DNA of 25,957 nt from an uncultured Dysosmobacter sp. (GCA_934636905.1 CAKUBJ010000024.1:1-25957); one strand, 5' to 3'. Shown: positions 14,139-21,942, counted from the stretch's first letter. The notes: generated by a model not told the origin, from the sequence alone. A program made the numbers and translations.

Positions 14139-15107
14139 ATGAATTTCACGCATCTGGTGGGGAACACTCCCATGATTCGCATTCGTTACAGGCTGGACGG
14201 GCAGGAGCAGTCCGTCTGGGCCAAGCTGGAGGCCTACAACCTCTCCGGCAGCATCAAAGACCGGCTGGCGGCCCACGTCATCACCAAGTCCGCGGCCAAC
14301 GGCACCCTGAAGCCGGGACAGCCCATTGTGGAGATGACCAGCGGCAACACCGGCATTGCTTTCGCCGCGCTGGGGGCGCTGACGAGGCATCCCGTCCACA
14401 TTTTCATGCCGGACTGGGCCAGCGAGGAGCGGAAAAAGCTGATGGCCATGTACGGCGCCGTGCTGCATCTGGTGTCCCGGGAGGAGGGCGGCTTCCACGC
14501 CGCCCTGCAGGGAGCACGGGACATGGCGGAGGAAATCGGCGCGTTCCAGCCCCGGCAGTTTGAAAATCAGGACAATCCGGAGGCGCATTACCTCACCACC
14601 GGTGTGGAAATCCTGCGGCAGCTGCCCGGCGTCACGGACTTTGTGGCCGGCGTCGGCTCCGGCGGCACCCTTATGGGCACCGCCCGGCGGCTGAAGGAGA
14701 ACGGCACCGTCCGGGCCGTGGCCGTAGAGCCGGATGCGGCGGCGCTGCTCACCGGCGGCACCGTCACCGGCCCCCACCGCATCGAGGGCATCGGGGACGA
14801 CTTTATCCCCGCCGTGGTGAACCCGGCGCTGATTGACCGGGTGGAGGACATCAACGACCTGGACGCCATCGCCATGGCTGCGAAGCTGGGACGGGTGCTG
14901 GGGCTGGGTGTGGGAATTTCATCCGGCGCCAACTTCCTGGGGGCCGTGCTTCAGAACCGGGAGCCGGGACATCAGGTGGCCACCGTGTTTGCCGACGACA
15001 GCAAGAAATACCTCACCACCCTGTTGGCTGACCCTCCGGCGGAGACGGAGAAGATGCTGACCTCCCGTATTGAACTGCTGGGCTACGAGCCTGTGGAGCA
15101 GTGCTGA
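14139..15107 (+). CDS. Cysteine synthase-family PLP enzyme
   Basis: A 322-residue fold-type II PLP enzyme related to O-acetylserine sulfhydrylase (CysK/CysM), which makes cysteine from O-acetylserine and sulfide. The PLP lysine is Lys40 in SGSIKDR. The substrate loop is EMTSGNTGIA, the PLP-phosphate loop is GVGSGGTLMG, and GISSGAN lies near the C-terminus. The N-terminal LVGNTPMIRI block is typical. AGGAGG 7 bases before the ATG at 14139 sets the start; extension to 14019 would run through the terminator. Other enzymes of this fold, such as cystathionine synthase-like or diaminopropionate synthase-like proteins, cannot be excluded. It follows a terminated leader and precedes a separate promoter. 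Confidence 0.88.
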   Translation: MNFTHLVGNTPMIRIRYRLDGQEQSVWAKLEAYNLSGSIKDRLAAHVITKSAANGTLKPGQPIVEMTSGNTGIAFAALGALTRHPVHIFMPDWASEERKKLMAMYGAVLHLVSREEGGFHAALQGARDMAEEIGAFQPRQFENQDNPEAHYLTTGVEILRQLPGVTDFVAGVGSGGTLMGTARRLKENGTVRAVAVEPDAAALLTGGTVTGPHRIEGIGDDFIPAVVNPALIDRVEDINDLDAIAMAAKLGRVLGLGVGISSGANFLGAVLQNREPGHQVATVFADDSKKYLTTLLADPPAETEKMLTSRIELLGYEPVEQC

Positions 15108-15152
15108 ACCGTCCGGGGAAGGAAAGGCGCGCCCGGAATTGCGGAAATCCCC

Positions 15153-15181
15153 TTGCAGGCAGGGAGAAAGCGTGCTAAAAT
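15153..15181 (+). promoter_or_regulatory. Promoter of the HAD/zinc-ribbon unit
   Basis: TTGCAG (15153-15158), a 17-base spacer and TAAAAT (15176-15181). A TTTCG/CGAAA inverted repeat directly follows the -10 (about 15184-15199), where a repressor could act. Confidence 0.6.
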
Positions 15182-15220
15182 CGTTTCGATGCGACGAAAT
15201 CGGACGAAGGAGAACGGGAT

Positions 15221-15877
15221 ATGATCCACACCGTATTGTTTGATCTGGACGGCACCCTGACGGATTCCCGGGAGGGGATCGTCAACTCCGTGCGCTATAC
15301 CGTGGAAAAGCTGGGCGGTGTGATGCCGGACTCCGAAACCCTGCTGAAATTCATTGGCCCGCCGCTGCAGGAGGGCTTTATGGAGCACTGCGGCTACAGT
15401 CGGGAAAAGGCCATCGAGGGCGTCCGGGTATTCCGGGAGCGGTACCTGCCGGTAGGGCAGTATGAAAATCAGGCGGCGCCCGGCATCCGGGAGGTGCTGG
15501 AACGGCTGAAAGCCCGGGGGTATACTCTGGCACTGGCCTCCTCCAAGCCGGAGGAACTGTGCGTCAGCATCTGCAGCCGCTTCGGCTTTACGCCGTTCCT
15601 GTCGGCGGTGACCGGAAGCCCGCAGGGCGCCGACTGGGAAAAGGCGCAGGTAATCCGGGAGGATATGCGCCGTCTGGGGCTGACGGCGGCGGATGCGCCG
15701 GAGATCCTGATGGTGGGCGACCGGAAGTATGATGTACTGGGAGCCGCGGAATGCGGCATTGCCTGCGTGGGGGTGGAGTTCTTCGGCTATGCCGCCCCCG
15801 GCGAACTGAAAGAAGCCGGCGCGGCGGCGGTTGTCCGGACGCCGGAAGAACTGGAAACTTATATTTTAAGCCACTGA
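15221..15877 (+). CDS. HAD-superfamily phosphatase (phosphoglycolate phosphatase-like)
   Basis: A 218-residue HAD phosphatase. Motif I is canonical, FDLDGTLTDS (Asp8, Asp10). Motif II lies in LALASSKP, followed by a lysine in the WEKAQVI block, and motif IV is MVGDRKYDVLGA. A helical cap lies between motifs I and II, as in phosphoglycolate phosphatase and PpaX/Gph-type enzymes. AAGGAG precedes the ATG by about 9 bases. The zinc-ribbon gene starts 16 bases after its stop, so they are co-transcribed. Unlike the three tandem HAD proteins at 5122-7406, it keeps both catalytic aspartates. The precise substrate is not predictable. Confidence 0.9.
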   Translation: MIHTVLFDLDGTLTDSREGIVNSVRYTVEKLGGVMPDSETLLKFIGPPLQEGFMEHCGYSREKAIEGVRVFRERYLPVGQYENQAAPGIREVLERLKARGYTLALASSKPEELCVSICSRFGFTPFLSAVTGSPQGADWEKAQVIREDMRRLGLTAADAPEILMVGDRKYDVLGAAECGIACVGVEFFGYAAPGELKEAGAAAVVRTPEELETYILSH

Positions 15878-15893
15878 AGGGAAGGAGGCCGCT

Positions 15894-16505
15894 ATGGCGG
15901 AGGATATGCGAACTCTGGGCTATCTCTGCCCGAAGTGCGGCGCACCGGTGATGGGTGCCCGCTCCGTCTTTGCGCTGGAGGCGTCCGACGCGGAGATTGA
16001 ATGCCCCTGCGGCGGCAGCGTTCTGCACACCCGGTACGACGGGCAGAACTTCCGGCTGCTGGTGCCCTGCGGCGTCTGCGGGGAAACCCACGAGGCCGTG
16101 TGCCCGCCGGAGCGGATGCTCCATGGGGCAACGGCTCTCAGCTGTCCGGACAGCGGGCAGTTCTGCTGCTTTGTGGGGGATGAGGGCACCGTGGAGCATC
16201 ATCTGCGGGAGGCCGGCATTGCCATCTCCAAGGAGAAGGCGCAGGAGAACAGCGGCGAGGCGGAGGCTTTTACCGACAACGTCATCATGTACGAGTTCCT
16301 TTCGGAACTGCGGGACATCGCCGCCCGGCCGGACGGCATTACCTGCGCCTGCGGCAGCCGCCGCTGCGGCATGGAAATCCGCCGGGACGCGGTGGATCTC
16401 ATCTGCCGGGACTGCGGCGCCCGCCTGCGCCTCAGCGCCGCCACGGATCGGGATCTGGACGACCTCTGCTGCCGGATGAAGCTGGTAATTCCCGGAAAGA
16501 AATAA
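15894..16505 (+). CDS. Uncharacterised multi-zinc-ribbon protein
   Basis: A 203-residue cytoplasmic protein whose cysteines come in pairs: Cys12/Cys15 (CPKCG), Cys37/Cys39, Cys59/Cys62 (CGVCG), Cys151/Cys153 with Cys158, and Cys171/Cys174 (CRDCG). This suggests at least two zinc-ribbon modules, N-terminal (residues 10-65) and C-terminal (150-176), joined by an acidic helical stretch. I do not recognise the family. AAGGAGG stands just before the ATG, and it is the second gene after the HAD phosphatase. The metal transporter gene lies 152 bases downstream. Possible roles include nucleic-acid or protein binding or zinc storage; none is shown by sequence. Confidence 0.75.
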   Translation: MAEDMRTLGYLCPKCGAPVMGARSVFALEASDAEIECPCGGSVLHTRYDGQNFRLLVPCGVCGETHEAVCPPERMLHGATALSCPDSGQFCCFVGDEGTVEHHLREAGIAISKEKAQENSGEAEAFTDNVIMYEFLSELRDIAARPDGITCACGSRRCGMEIRRDAVDLICRDCGARLRLSAATDRDLDDLCCRMKLVIPGKK

Positions 16506-16657
16506 CGGCTGGGAGCCGGACGCCCGGGGCGCCGGTTCCGGCCGCCGGCGGGAGACGCCGCCGCACTTCTGCCATGCAGGCGGACGCACTGCGCCGTCTG
16601 TGATGCTCTGCCGCTTCTTCGGAGGCGGCGATTCTGTCTTTGAAAGGAACGGTGTCC

Positions 16658-17821
16658 ATGATTACTCTTCTGGCACGTTTTTTCTGCAAAGGGGAGGGGA
16701 AAACCCCTGCCCAGCTGCGGACGGCCTACGGCATTCTCTGCGGTACGGTGGGCATTGCCCTGAACCTGCTGCTGTTTGCCGGCAAGTTTTTCGCCGGGAC
16801 GCTTTCCGGCTCCATCGCCATTACGGCGGACGCCTTCAACAACCTCTCCGACGCCGGCTCCTCCGTGGTGACGCTGCTGGGCTTCCGTATTGCGGCGAAA
16901 ACGCCGGATCCCGGACACCCCTTCGGTCACGGCCGGGCGGAGTACCTGTCCGGGCTGGCGGTGTCCATGCTGATCCTGCTGATGGGGCTGGAACTGGCCA
17001 AGGAGTCCGTGGGAAAGATTCTCCACCCGGCGCTGGTGGACTTCAGCTGGCTGGCGGTGGGGATCCTTGCGGCCTCCATCGGCGTCAAGCTGTACATGGC
17101 AGTATACAACCGCGCTGTGGGCAGGAAAATGAACGCCCCGGCGCTGCTGGCCGCCGCCGCGGACTCTCTGGGGGACTGCGTGTCCACCGCCGCCGTACTG
17201 ATTGCCACCCTTATCGGCCACTTCTTCAGTGTTCCCGTGGACGGCTGGGTGGGTATCCTTGTGGCACTGTTTATTTTCAAAGGCGGCATTGGCGCCGCCA
17301 AGGACACCATCGACCCCCTGCTGGGCAGACCGCCTACGCCGGAATTTGTGAAAGAAATCGAGGATCTGGTGCTGGCGCATCAGGAGATTTCGGGGATCCA
17401 CGATCTGGTGGTGCACGACTACGGCCCCAGCCGGGTGATGATCTCCCTCCATGCGGAGGTGCCGGTTTCCGGCAGCGTCATGGAACTGCATGACGTGATT
17501 GACAATATCGAGCAGGAACTGCACCGGAAGCTGCACTGTGAGGCGGTGATCCACATGGATCCCATTGCCGATGACGACGGCGCCACCGCCGCCGTCCGGC
17601 AGCAGGTGGAGGCGCAGGTGAAGTGCATCGACCCGGTGTTGACCATCCATGATTTCCGTATGGTTCCCGGCCCTACCCATACCAACCTGATTTTTGACGT
17701 GGTGACGCCCTTCGGCTTCCGCCTCAATGATGGGGAGGTGGCCCGGCAGGTGCGGGCACTGGTGCAGACGCTGGACAGCCGGTATGCCGCCGTGGTGCAC
17801 GTTGACCACTCCTATATCTGA
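16658..17821 (+). CDS. Cation diffusion facilitator (CDF) metal efflux transporter
   Basis: A 387-residue CDF-family protein that exports divalent metals in exchange for protons. The membrane domain covers about residues 25-205 and carries GSIAITADAFNNLSDAGSS and DPGHPFGHGRAEYLSGL. The transport site reads Asn61-x3-Asp65 and Asp169-x3-Asp173, in place of the Asp/Asp/His/Asp of zinc exporters such as YiiP; Asn/Asp-rich sites are associated with manganese-type CDFs. The C-terminal cytoplasmic domain (about 210-387) holds two ferredoxin-like blocks (HDLVVHDYG, TIHDFRMVPG), longer than usual. ATG 16658 has AAAGGA 9 bases upstream; the upstream TTG at 16640 is not preferred. The metal is inferred only. 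Confidence 0.9.
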   Translation: MITLLARFFCKGEGKTPAQLRTAYGILCGTVGIALNLLLFAGKFFAGTLSGSIAITADAFNNLSDAGSSVVTLLGFRIAAKTPDPGHPFGHGRAEYLSGLAVSMLILLMGLELAKESVGKILHPALVDFSWLAVGILAASIGVKLYMAVYNRAVGRKMNAPALLAAAADSLGDCVSTAAVLIATLIGHFFSVPVDGWVGILVALFIFKGGIGAAKDTIDPLLGRPPTPEFVKEIEDLVLAHQEISGIHDLVVHDYGPSRVMISLHAEVPVSGSVMELHDVIDNIEQELHRKLHCEAVIHMDPIADDDGATAAVRQQVEAQVKCIDPVLTIHDFRMVPGPTHTNLIFDVVTPFGFRLNDGEVARQVRALVQTLDSRYAAVVHVDHSYI

Positions 17822-17861
17822 AAGGCGGCGGCACTTTTCTTCGCGAATCCGTGCTTACAAA

Positions 17862-17894
17862 CGGAGACGTCCGGGACTGGGCGTCTCCGCTTTT
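17862..17894 (+). terminator. Terminator after the CDF gene
   Basis: CGGAGACGTCC pairs with GGGCGTCTCCG (11 bp with one G-U) and is followed by CTTTT. Confidence 0.7.
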
Positions 17895-17982
17895 GCCGCC
17901 GGCGGCTATCCGCCGTCCCACTCCCCATGGGCGCGGAGGCTTTTTTGTGGGATAATACCGGAATCATTGGGAAATCCGCCTC

Positions 17983-18011
17983 TTGACATTCATTTTTTCT
18001 CATGCTATATT
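17983..18011 (+). promoter_or_regulatory. Promoter of the thrS T-box transcript
   Basis: Consensus TTGACA (17983-17988), a 17-base spacer and TATATT (18006-18011). Start expected near 18018. Confidence 0.82.
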
Positions 18012-18224
18012 GATTGCATTCTGAGAAAAAGGCTTGGAAAAGGACGCTGTCCGGGAAACGCAGCAGAGAGACGCCGCCATGGGCTGCAAGCGGTGTCAGC
18101 GGGAGCCGGAACAGTCACCGCCTTGGAGCCGCCCGCCGATATGTAGGCCGGGACGGGATTCTCCCGTTACAGAGGACATGAGCGGCATCACAATGCCGGG
18201 AGAACGCTTTACTGTGCATACTTC

Positions 18225-18289
18225 CTTCGGAAAGGAAGGGCGTGAGGGAACCCTGTCAGGGGCTTCCTGCACCATGGAAGTCGGACAAA
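18225..18289 (+). repeat. Degenerate copy of the 147-bp repeat in the thrS leader
   Basis: The segment follows the same order as 21575-21640: GGAAGGG, GTG, GGGAA-x-CC, TCA, GG-x-TTCC, then TTCCTGCACCAT, identical for 12 bases (18264-18275 versus 21615-21626), then GAA-x-T-xx-GAC. The hairpin GGGAA/TTCC is preserved. It lies between stem I and the antiterminator of the T-box. Confidence 0.55.
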
Positions 18290-18373
18290 AGCCTGAAAGG
18301 ATTTTGCCTGTTTGCACACAGGGCGGGCTTTCGCCTTGTATGCAAGCAGGGTGGAACCGTGGAGTGCACTGTG

Positions 18374-18410
18374 CGCCTCACCCCTGATAAACCAGGGGCG
18401 AGGCGTTTTT
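18374..18410 (+). terminator. T-box regulated terminator
   Basis: CGCCTCACCCCTG (18374-18386) pairs with CAGGGGCGAGGCG (18393-18405) with one mismatch, followed by five T residues. Confidence 0.87.
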
Positions 18411-18456
18411 GTTTTGCCCCGGGCGGCACCGCCGCCAAAGGAAAGGAGACTTTGCA

Positions 18457-20217
18457 ATGTCTGAGGAGAAGAAAGAGTTTACGTTTGAAAATGAGGAGTA
18501 CCGCCAGACCTACTGGCACACCTGCTCCCACATCATGGCGCAGGCCGTCAAGCGGCTGTGGCCGGAGGTAAAGCTGGCCATCGGCCCCTCCATCAAAGAG
18601 GGCTGGTACTACGATATGGACGCCCCCTTTGCCTTTACCCCGGAGCATATGGAGCAGATTGAGGCCGAGATGCGGAAAATCTGCAAGGAAAAGCTGAAGC
18701 TGGAGCGCTTTGAACTGCCCCGGGAAGAGGCACTCAAATTCATGGAGGAAAAGGGCGAGCCTTACAAGGTGGAGCTGATTCAGGACCTGCCGGAGGATGC
18801 CCACATCTCCTTCTATAAGCAGGGAGAGTTCACCGACCTGTGCGCCGGCCCCCATCTGGACTCCACCGGCCGGGTGAAGGGCAACGCCATCAAACTGCTG
18901 GCCTGCAACGCCGCCTACTGGCGGGGCGACTCCAACAGGGAAACCCTCCAGCGGATTTACGGCATCGCCTTCCCCAAGAAGGAGGAACTGGACGCCTATC
19001 TGGAGCGGATTGAAGAGGCCAAGCGCCGGGATCACCGGAAGCTGGGCAAGGAACTGGGTCTGTTTATGCTGACCGACGAAGGCCCGGGCTTCCCGTTCTT
19101 CCTGCCCAAGGGCATGGTGCTGAAAAACACCCTGATCGATTACTGGCGGCAGGTTCACAAGCGCTATGGCTATGTGGAGATCTCCACGCCCATGATCCTC
19201 AACCGTCAGCTGTGGGAGCGCAGCGGCCACTGGGATCATTATAAGGAGAATATGTACACCACCGTCATTGACGGCGAGGATTATGCCATCAAACCCATGA
19301 ACTGCCCCGGCGGGATGCTGGTCTATGCCAGCGAGCCTCACAGCTACCGGGATCTGCCCCTGCGGGTAGGCGAGTTGGGGCTGGTACACCGGCATGAGTT
19401 GTCCGGTGCCCTCCACGGCCTGTTCCGCGTCCGCTGCTTTACTCAGGACGATGCCCATATCTTCATGACTTGGGATCAGATGAAGGACGAGATCAAAAAT
19501 GTGGTAAAGCTGTTTGACGAGGTGTACTCCGTATTTGGCCTGAAGTATCAGATCGAGTTGTCCACCATGCCGGAGGATCACATCGGTGACGAAAAGGACT
19601 GGCGCTTCGCGGAGAATGTGCTGACTGAGGCCATTACCGAACTGGGCAAGGAGTATGTGGTCAACGAGGGTGACGGCGCGTTCTACGGGCCCAAGCTGGA
19701 CTTCCATCTGGCGGATTCTCTGGGACGCACCTGGCAGTGCGGCACGATTCAGCTGGATATGCAGCTGCCGGAGCGATTTGAACTGGAATACACCGGCGAG
19801 GACGGTCAGAAGCACCGCCCCGTTATGATCCACCGTGTGGTGCTGGGTTCCATCGAGCGGTTCATCGGCGTCATTACCGAGCACTTCGCCGGTGCCTTCC
19901 CCGCATGGCTGGCGCCGGTTCAGGTGAAGGTGCTGCCCATTACCGACCGCGCTCTGGACTATGCCAATGAACTGTCCGCCGCGCTGGACGCCAGGGGCTT
20001 CCGTGTGGAAGTGGACGACCGCAACGAGAAGATCGGCAAGAAGATCCGGGAGGCCACCCTGCAGAAGATTCCTTATATGCTGGTGGTGGGCGACCGGGAC
20101 ATGGAGAACAGAACCGTTTCCGTCCGCACCCGCGGCGGCGAGGATCTGGGCGCCATGAGTCTGGAGGCGTTCTCTGCCAAGCTGGGAGAAGAAGTCGATA
20201 CCAAAGCAATTCACTAA
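18457..20217 (+). CDS. thrS: Threonyl-tRNA synthetase lacking the TGS domain
   Basis: A 586-residue class II synthetase that charges tRNA(Thr). The editing domain begins almost at the N-terminus: HTCSH gives His21/His25 of the HxxxH motif, and Cys129/His133 lie in CAGPH. The catalytic core shows the zinc ligands Cys283 (NCPGG), His334 (DDAHIF) and His459 (MIHRVVLGS), and motif 2 around FRVRCFTQDDAH. The C-terminal anticodon-binding domain covers about residues 480-586. The usual N-terminal TGS domain of about 60 residues is absent: only 20 residues precede the editing motif. AAGGAG 8 bases before ATG 18457 supports this start, and upstream is the leader terminator, so it is not a mis-called start. 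Confidence 0.95.
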   Translation: MSEEKKEFTFENEEYRQTYWHTCSHIMAQAVKRLWPEVKLAIGPSIKEGWYYDMDAPFAFTPEHMEQIEAEMRKICKEKLKLERFELPREEALKFMEEKGEPYKVELIQDLPEDAHISFYKQGEFTDLCAGPHLDSTGRVKGNAIKLLACNAAYWRGDSNRETLQRIYGIAFPKKEELDAYLERIEEAKRRDHRKLGKELGLFMLTDEGPGFPFFLPKGMVLKNTLIDYWRQVHKRYGYVEISTPMILNRQLWERSGHWDHYKENMYTTVIDGEDYAIKPMNCPGGMLVYASEPHSYRDLPLRVGELGLVHRHELSGALHGLFRVRCFTQDDAHIFMTWDQMKDEIKNVVKLFDEVYSVFGLKYQIELSTMPEDHIGDEKDWRFAENVLTEAITELGKEYVVNEGDGAFYGPKLDFHLADSLGRTWQCGTIQLDMQLPERFELEYTGEDGQKHRPVMIHRVVLGSIERFIGVITEHFAGAFPAWLAPVQVKVLPITDRALDYANELSAALDARGFRVEVDDRNEKIGKKIREATLQKIPYMLVVGDRDMENRTVSVRTRGGEDLGAMSLEAFSAKLGEEVDTKAIH

Positions 20218-20230
20218 AGTAAAATTGCAC

Positions 20231-20270
20231 AAAACAGGCGCCGGCGGGCAACCCGCCGGCGCCTGTTTTT
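20231..20270 (+). terminator. Terminator of thrS
   Basis: An 18-bp perfect stem (20231-20248 with 20252-20269) with CAA loop; the 5' arm begins AAAACAGGCGCC and the 3' arm ends in a T-run. Being A-rich on one side and T-rich on the other, it can work in both directions. Confidence 0.92.
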
Positions 20271-20385
20271 GCAGGATGGACAGGTGTTTTGCAAGAGAGG
20301 GACGGCAAAAACGAATAATTTTTCCAAAAATGCAAGTCTGATATCAAAGATATGCAAAAAAATCAACAAAAAGCAGGATTGACTC

Positions 20386-20414
20386 TTGCAAAATGAAATT
20401 TCTTTATGTATGAT
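20386..20414 (+). promoter_or_regulatory. Promoter of the TAXI binding-protein gene
   Basis: TTGCAA (20386-20391), a 17-base spacer and TATGAT (20409-20414). The palindrome ATATGCATAT (20413-20422) overlaps the end of the -10, and ATATC-AAA-GATAT lies upstream (20341 region). Either could be a regulator site. Confidence 0.6.
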
Positions 20415-20479
20415 ATGCATATGCTCCTGAGGGGGCTGTTGAAATTATCAAATCATATGGAAGATAAGAGGGATTGTGT

Positions 20480-21451
20480 ATGAAAAAGTTTTTGTCTCTG
20501 CTTCTGGCGCTGGGCATGGTCGCTTCTCTGGCGGCCTGCGGCGGCGGCTCTACAAAGCTGCGCTTCGTCACCGGCGGTGAGTCCGGCACCTACTATGCCT
20601 TCGGCTCCGTCATCGCCCAGCACGCCACCAACAACACCAAGGTGGCCGTGACCGGTCTGGTGGGCAACGGCTCCAAGTCCAACGTGGAAGAACTGGCTGC
20701 CAACAATGCGGAGCTGGCTTTCTGCCAGTCCGACGTTATGGCTTACGCCTATAGCGGCACCAACCTGTTTGAGGAGCCTATCGACTGCTTCTCCACGGTG
20801 GCTGCCCTGTACATGGAGGATGTGCAGATCGTCACCACGGATCCCAGCATCAAGACCGTGGCAGATCTGGCAGGCAAGAACGTGTCTGTGGGCGCTGCCG
20901 GCTCCGGCGTGTACTTCAACGCCGTGGATATTCTGAGCGCTTACGGTTTGGGCGATCTGGACGCTGACGGCAAGTTCACCAAGATCAACGCCACCTATCA
21001 GAGTTTCGGCGACAGCGCCGACTCCCTGAAGGACGGCAAGATCGACGCGGCCTTCATCGTGGCCGGCGCTCCCACCACCGCCATTACCGACCTGTCCACC
21101 ACCAAGGACGCTTATCTGGTGGCTCTGGACGATGAGCATATCAACGACCTGCTGGCTGCTTCCCCCTACTACACCAAGCATGTGATTCAGGCCGGCACTT
21201 ACAATGGTCAGGACGAGGATGTGACCACCGTGGCCGTAGGCGCTGTGATTCTGGCCCGGGACGATGTGCCCGAGGATGCCATCTATGCCCTGACTGCCGA
21301 CATCTTCGACAATGCTGCGGATCTGGTCAGCAGCCATGCCAAGTACGGGGAGCTTTCCACCAAGTTCGGCGCTTCCATCACCTCTGTGCCCTATCATCCC
21401 GGCGCGGCCAAGTACTTCGCCGAAAAGGGCTTTGATGTGGCAACCAAGTAA
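20480..21451 (+). CDS. TAXI-family TRAP transporter substrate-binding lipoprotein
   Basis: A 323-residue extracellular binding protein of a TAXI-type TRAP transporter. The N-terminus is a lipoprotein signal with lipobox LAAC, Cys20 being the lipidated residue. The mature protein starts with RFVTGGESGTYYAFGSVIAQ, a TAXI hallmark, and later has VGAAGSGVYFNAVDIL and DAAFIVAGAPTTAI. The ATG at 20480 is chosen because MKKFLSLLLA forms the signal start and a GAGGG site lies 7 bases upstream. The matching permease gene lies downstream past a repeat region. Family members bind carboxylates such as glutamate or 2-oxoglutarate, but the ligand here is not identifiable. Confidence 0.93.
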   Translation: MKKFLSLLLALGMVASLAACGGGSTKLRFVTGGESGTYYAFGSVIAQHATNNTKVAVTGLVGNGSKSNVEELAANNAELAFCQSDVMAYAYSGTNLFEEPIDCFSTVAALYMEDVQIVTTDPSIKTVADLAGKNVSVGAAGSGVYFNAVDILSAYGLGDLDADGKFTKINATYQSFGDSADSLKDGKIDAAFIVAGAPTTAITDLSTTKDAYLVALDDEHINDLLAASPYYTKHVIQAGTYNGQDEDVTTVAVGAVILARDDVPEDAIYALTADIFDNAADLVSSHAKYGELSTKFGASITSVPYHPGAAKYFAEKGFDVATK

Positions 21452-21942
21452 GAACCTGAACGGCATCTTTACAAAAAGCCCTTTATAATAGGTTTTGGAT
21501 GAACCCCAATCAGGCTGCGGCGGATTTCTCCGCCGCAGCCGTGACCCGTTCTGAAGAGAAAAGCGATGATCCGGGACGGAAGGGAAGAGTGTGTGCGGGA
21601 AACCGATCAAAGGTTTCCTGCACCATTGAAATAAGACTTTCCGCCGCAGCGCGGCGGGAAGCTGCGGCGGAGAAATCCGCCGCAGCCGTGACCCGTTCTG
21701 AAGAGAAAAGCGATGATCCGGGGCGGAAGGGAAGAGTGTGTGCGGGAAACCGATCAAAGGTTTCCTGTACCATTGAAATAAGACTTCCCGCCGCAGCGCA
21801 GCGGGAAGCTGCGGCGGATTTCTCCGCCGCAGCCGTAACCCGTTCTATAGCAAAGAATCAGCCTGATCCACGGTTGAGAAGGACAGACGGACACTGTCCC
21901 TGTCAAGTGCGGATTTGAGAAAACAATCAAGGAGGAGAGCCT
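21452..21942 (+). other. Gene-free spacer of 491 bp filled by repeats
   Basis: No gene is supported between the two TRAP genes. It contains a TATAAT hexamer without a good -35 (21484-21489), the palindromic repeats at 21513-21846, and a small hairpin GGACAG/CTGTCC near 21881-21900. A 139-codon open frame runs through the repeats because the unit length is a multiple of three; it has no ribosome site. Confidence 0.7.
21514..21846. repeat. Tandem 147-bp palindromic repeat, two full copies and one partial
   Basis: Copy 1 is 21514-21660, copy 2 is 21661-21807, and a 39-base third copy is 21808-21846. Copies 1 and 2 differ at 8 positions, four of them the loop of the leading hairpin. Each starts with GCTGCGGCGGA-loop-TCCGCCGCAGC. 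The loop is TTTC in copies 1 and 3 but GAAA, its reverse complement, in copy 2. Each full unit also holds GGAAACC/GGTTTCC and a GC-rich inverted repeat before the next unit. No transposase is nearby. This looks like a dispersed intergenic repeat of REP or MITE type. Confidence 0.9.

Larger units (their letters stand above)
18018..18410 (+). ncRNA. T-box riboswitch controlling thrS
   Basis: A long leader of about 390 nucleotides precedes thrS. It carries the T-box consensus AGGGTGGAACCGTGG at 18348-18362, an AGAGAGA K-turn-like element near 18064-18070, and a terminator at 18374-18410. Uncharged tRNA(Thr) would pair with the T-box and favour the antiterminator. I could not assign the threonine specifier codon with confidence: ACC occurs near 18116 and again near 18250. 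The leader is longer than needed and includes a segment resembling the 147-bp repeat at 21514. Confidence 0.87.

Noticed and set aside
21468..21489. TTTACA and TATAAT upstream of the repeats as a promoter
   Set aside because: The spacer is only 10 bases, too short for sigma-A; no better -35 at 16-18 bases was seen.
21499..21918. 139-codon open frame spanning the tandem repeats, Ala/Ser/Glu-rich
   Set aside because: The repeat period is a multiple of three so the frame stays open by itself. There is no ribosome site, the DNA is built of perfect hairpins, the flipped loop is neutral to hairpin structure, and a related copy lies in a non-coding T-box leader.
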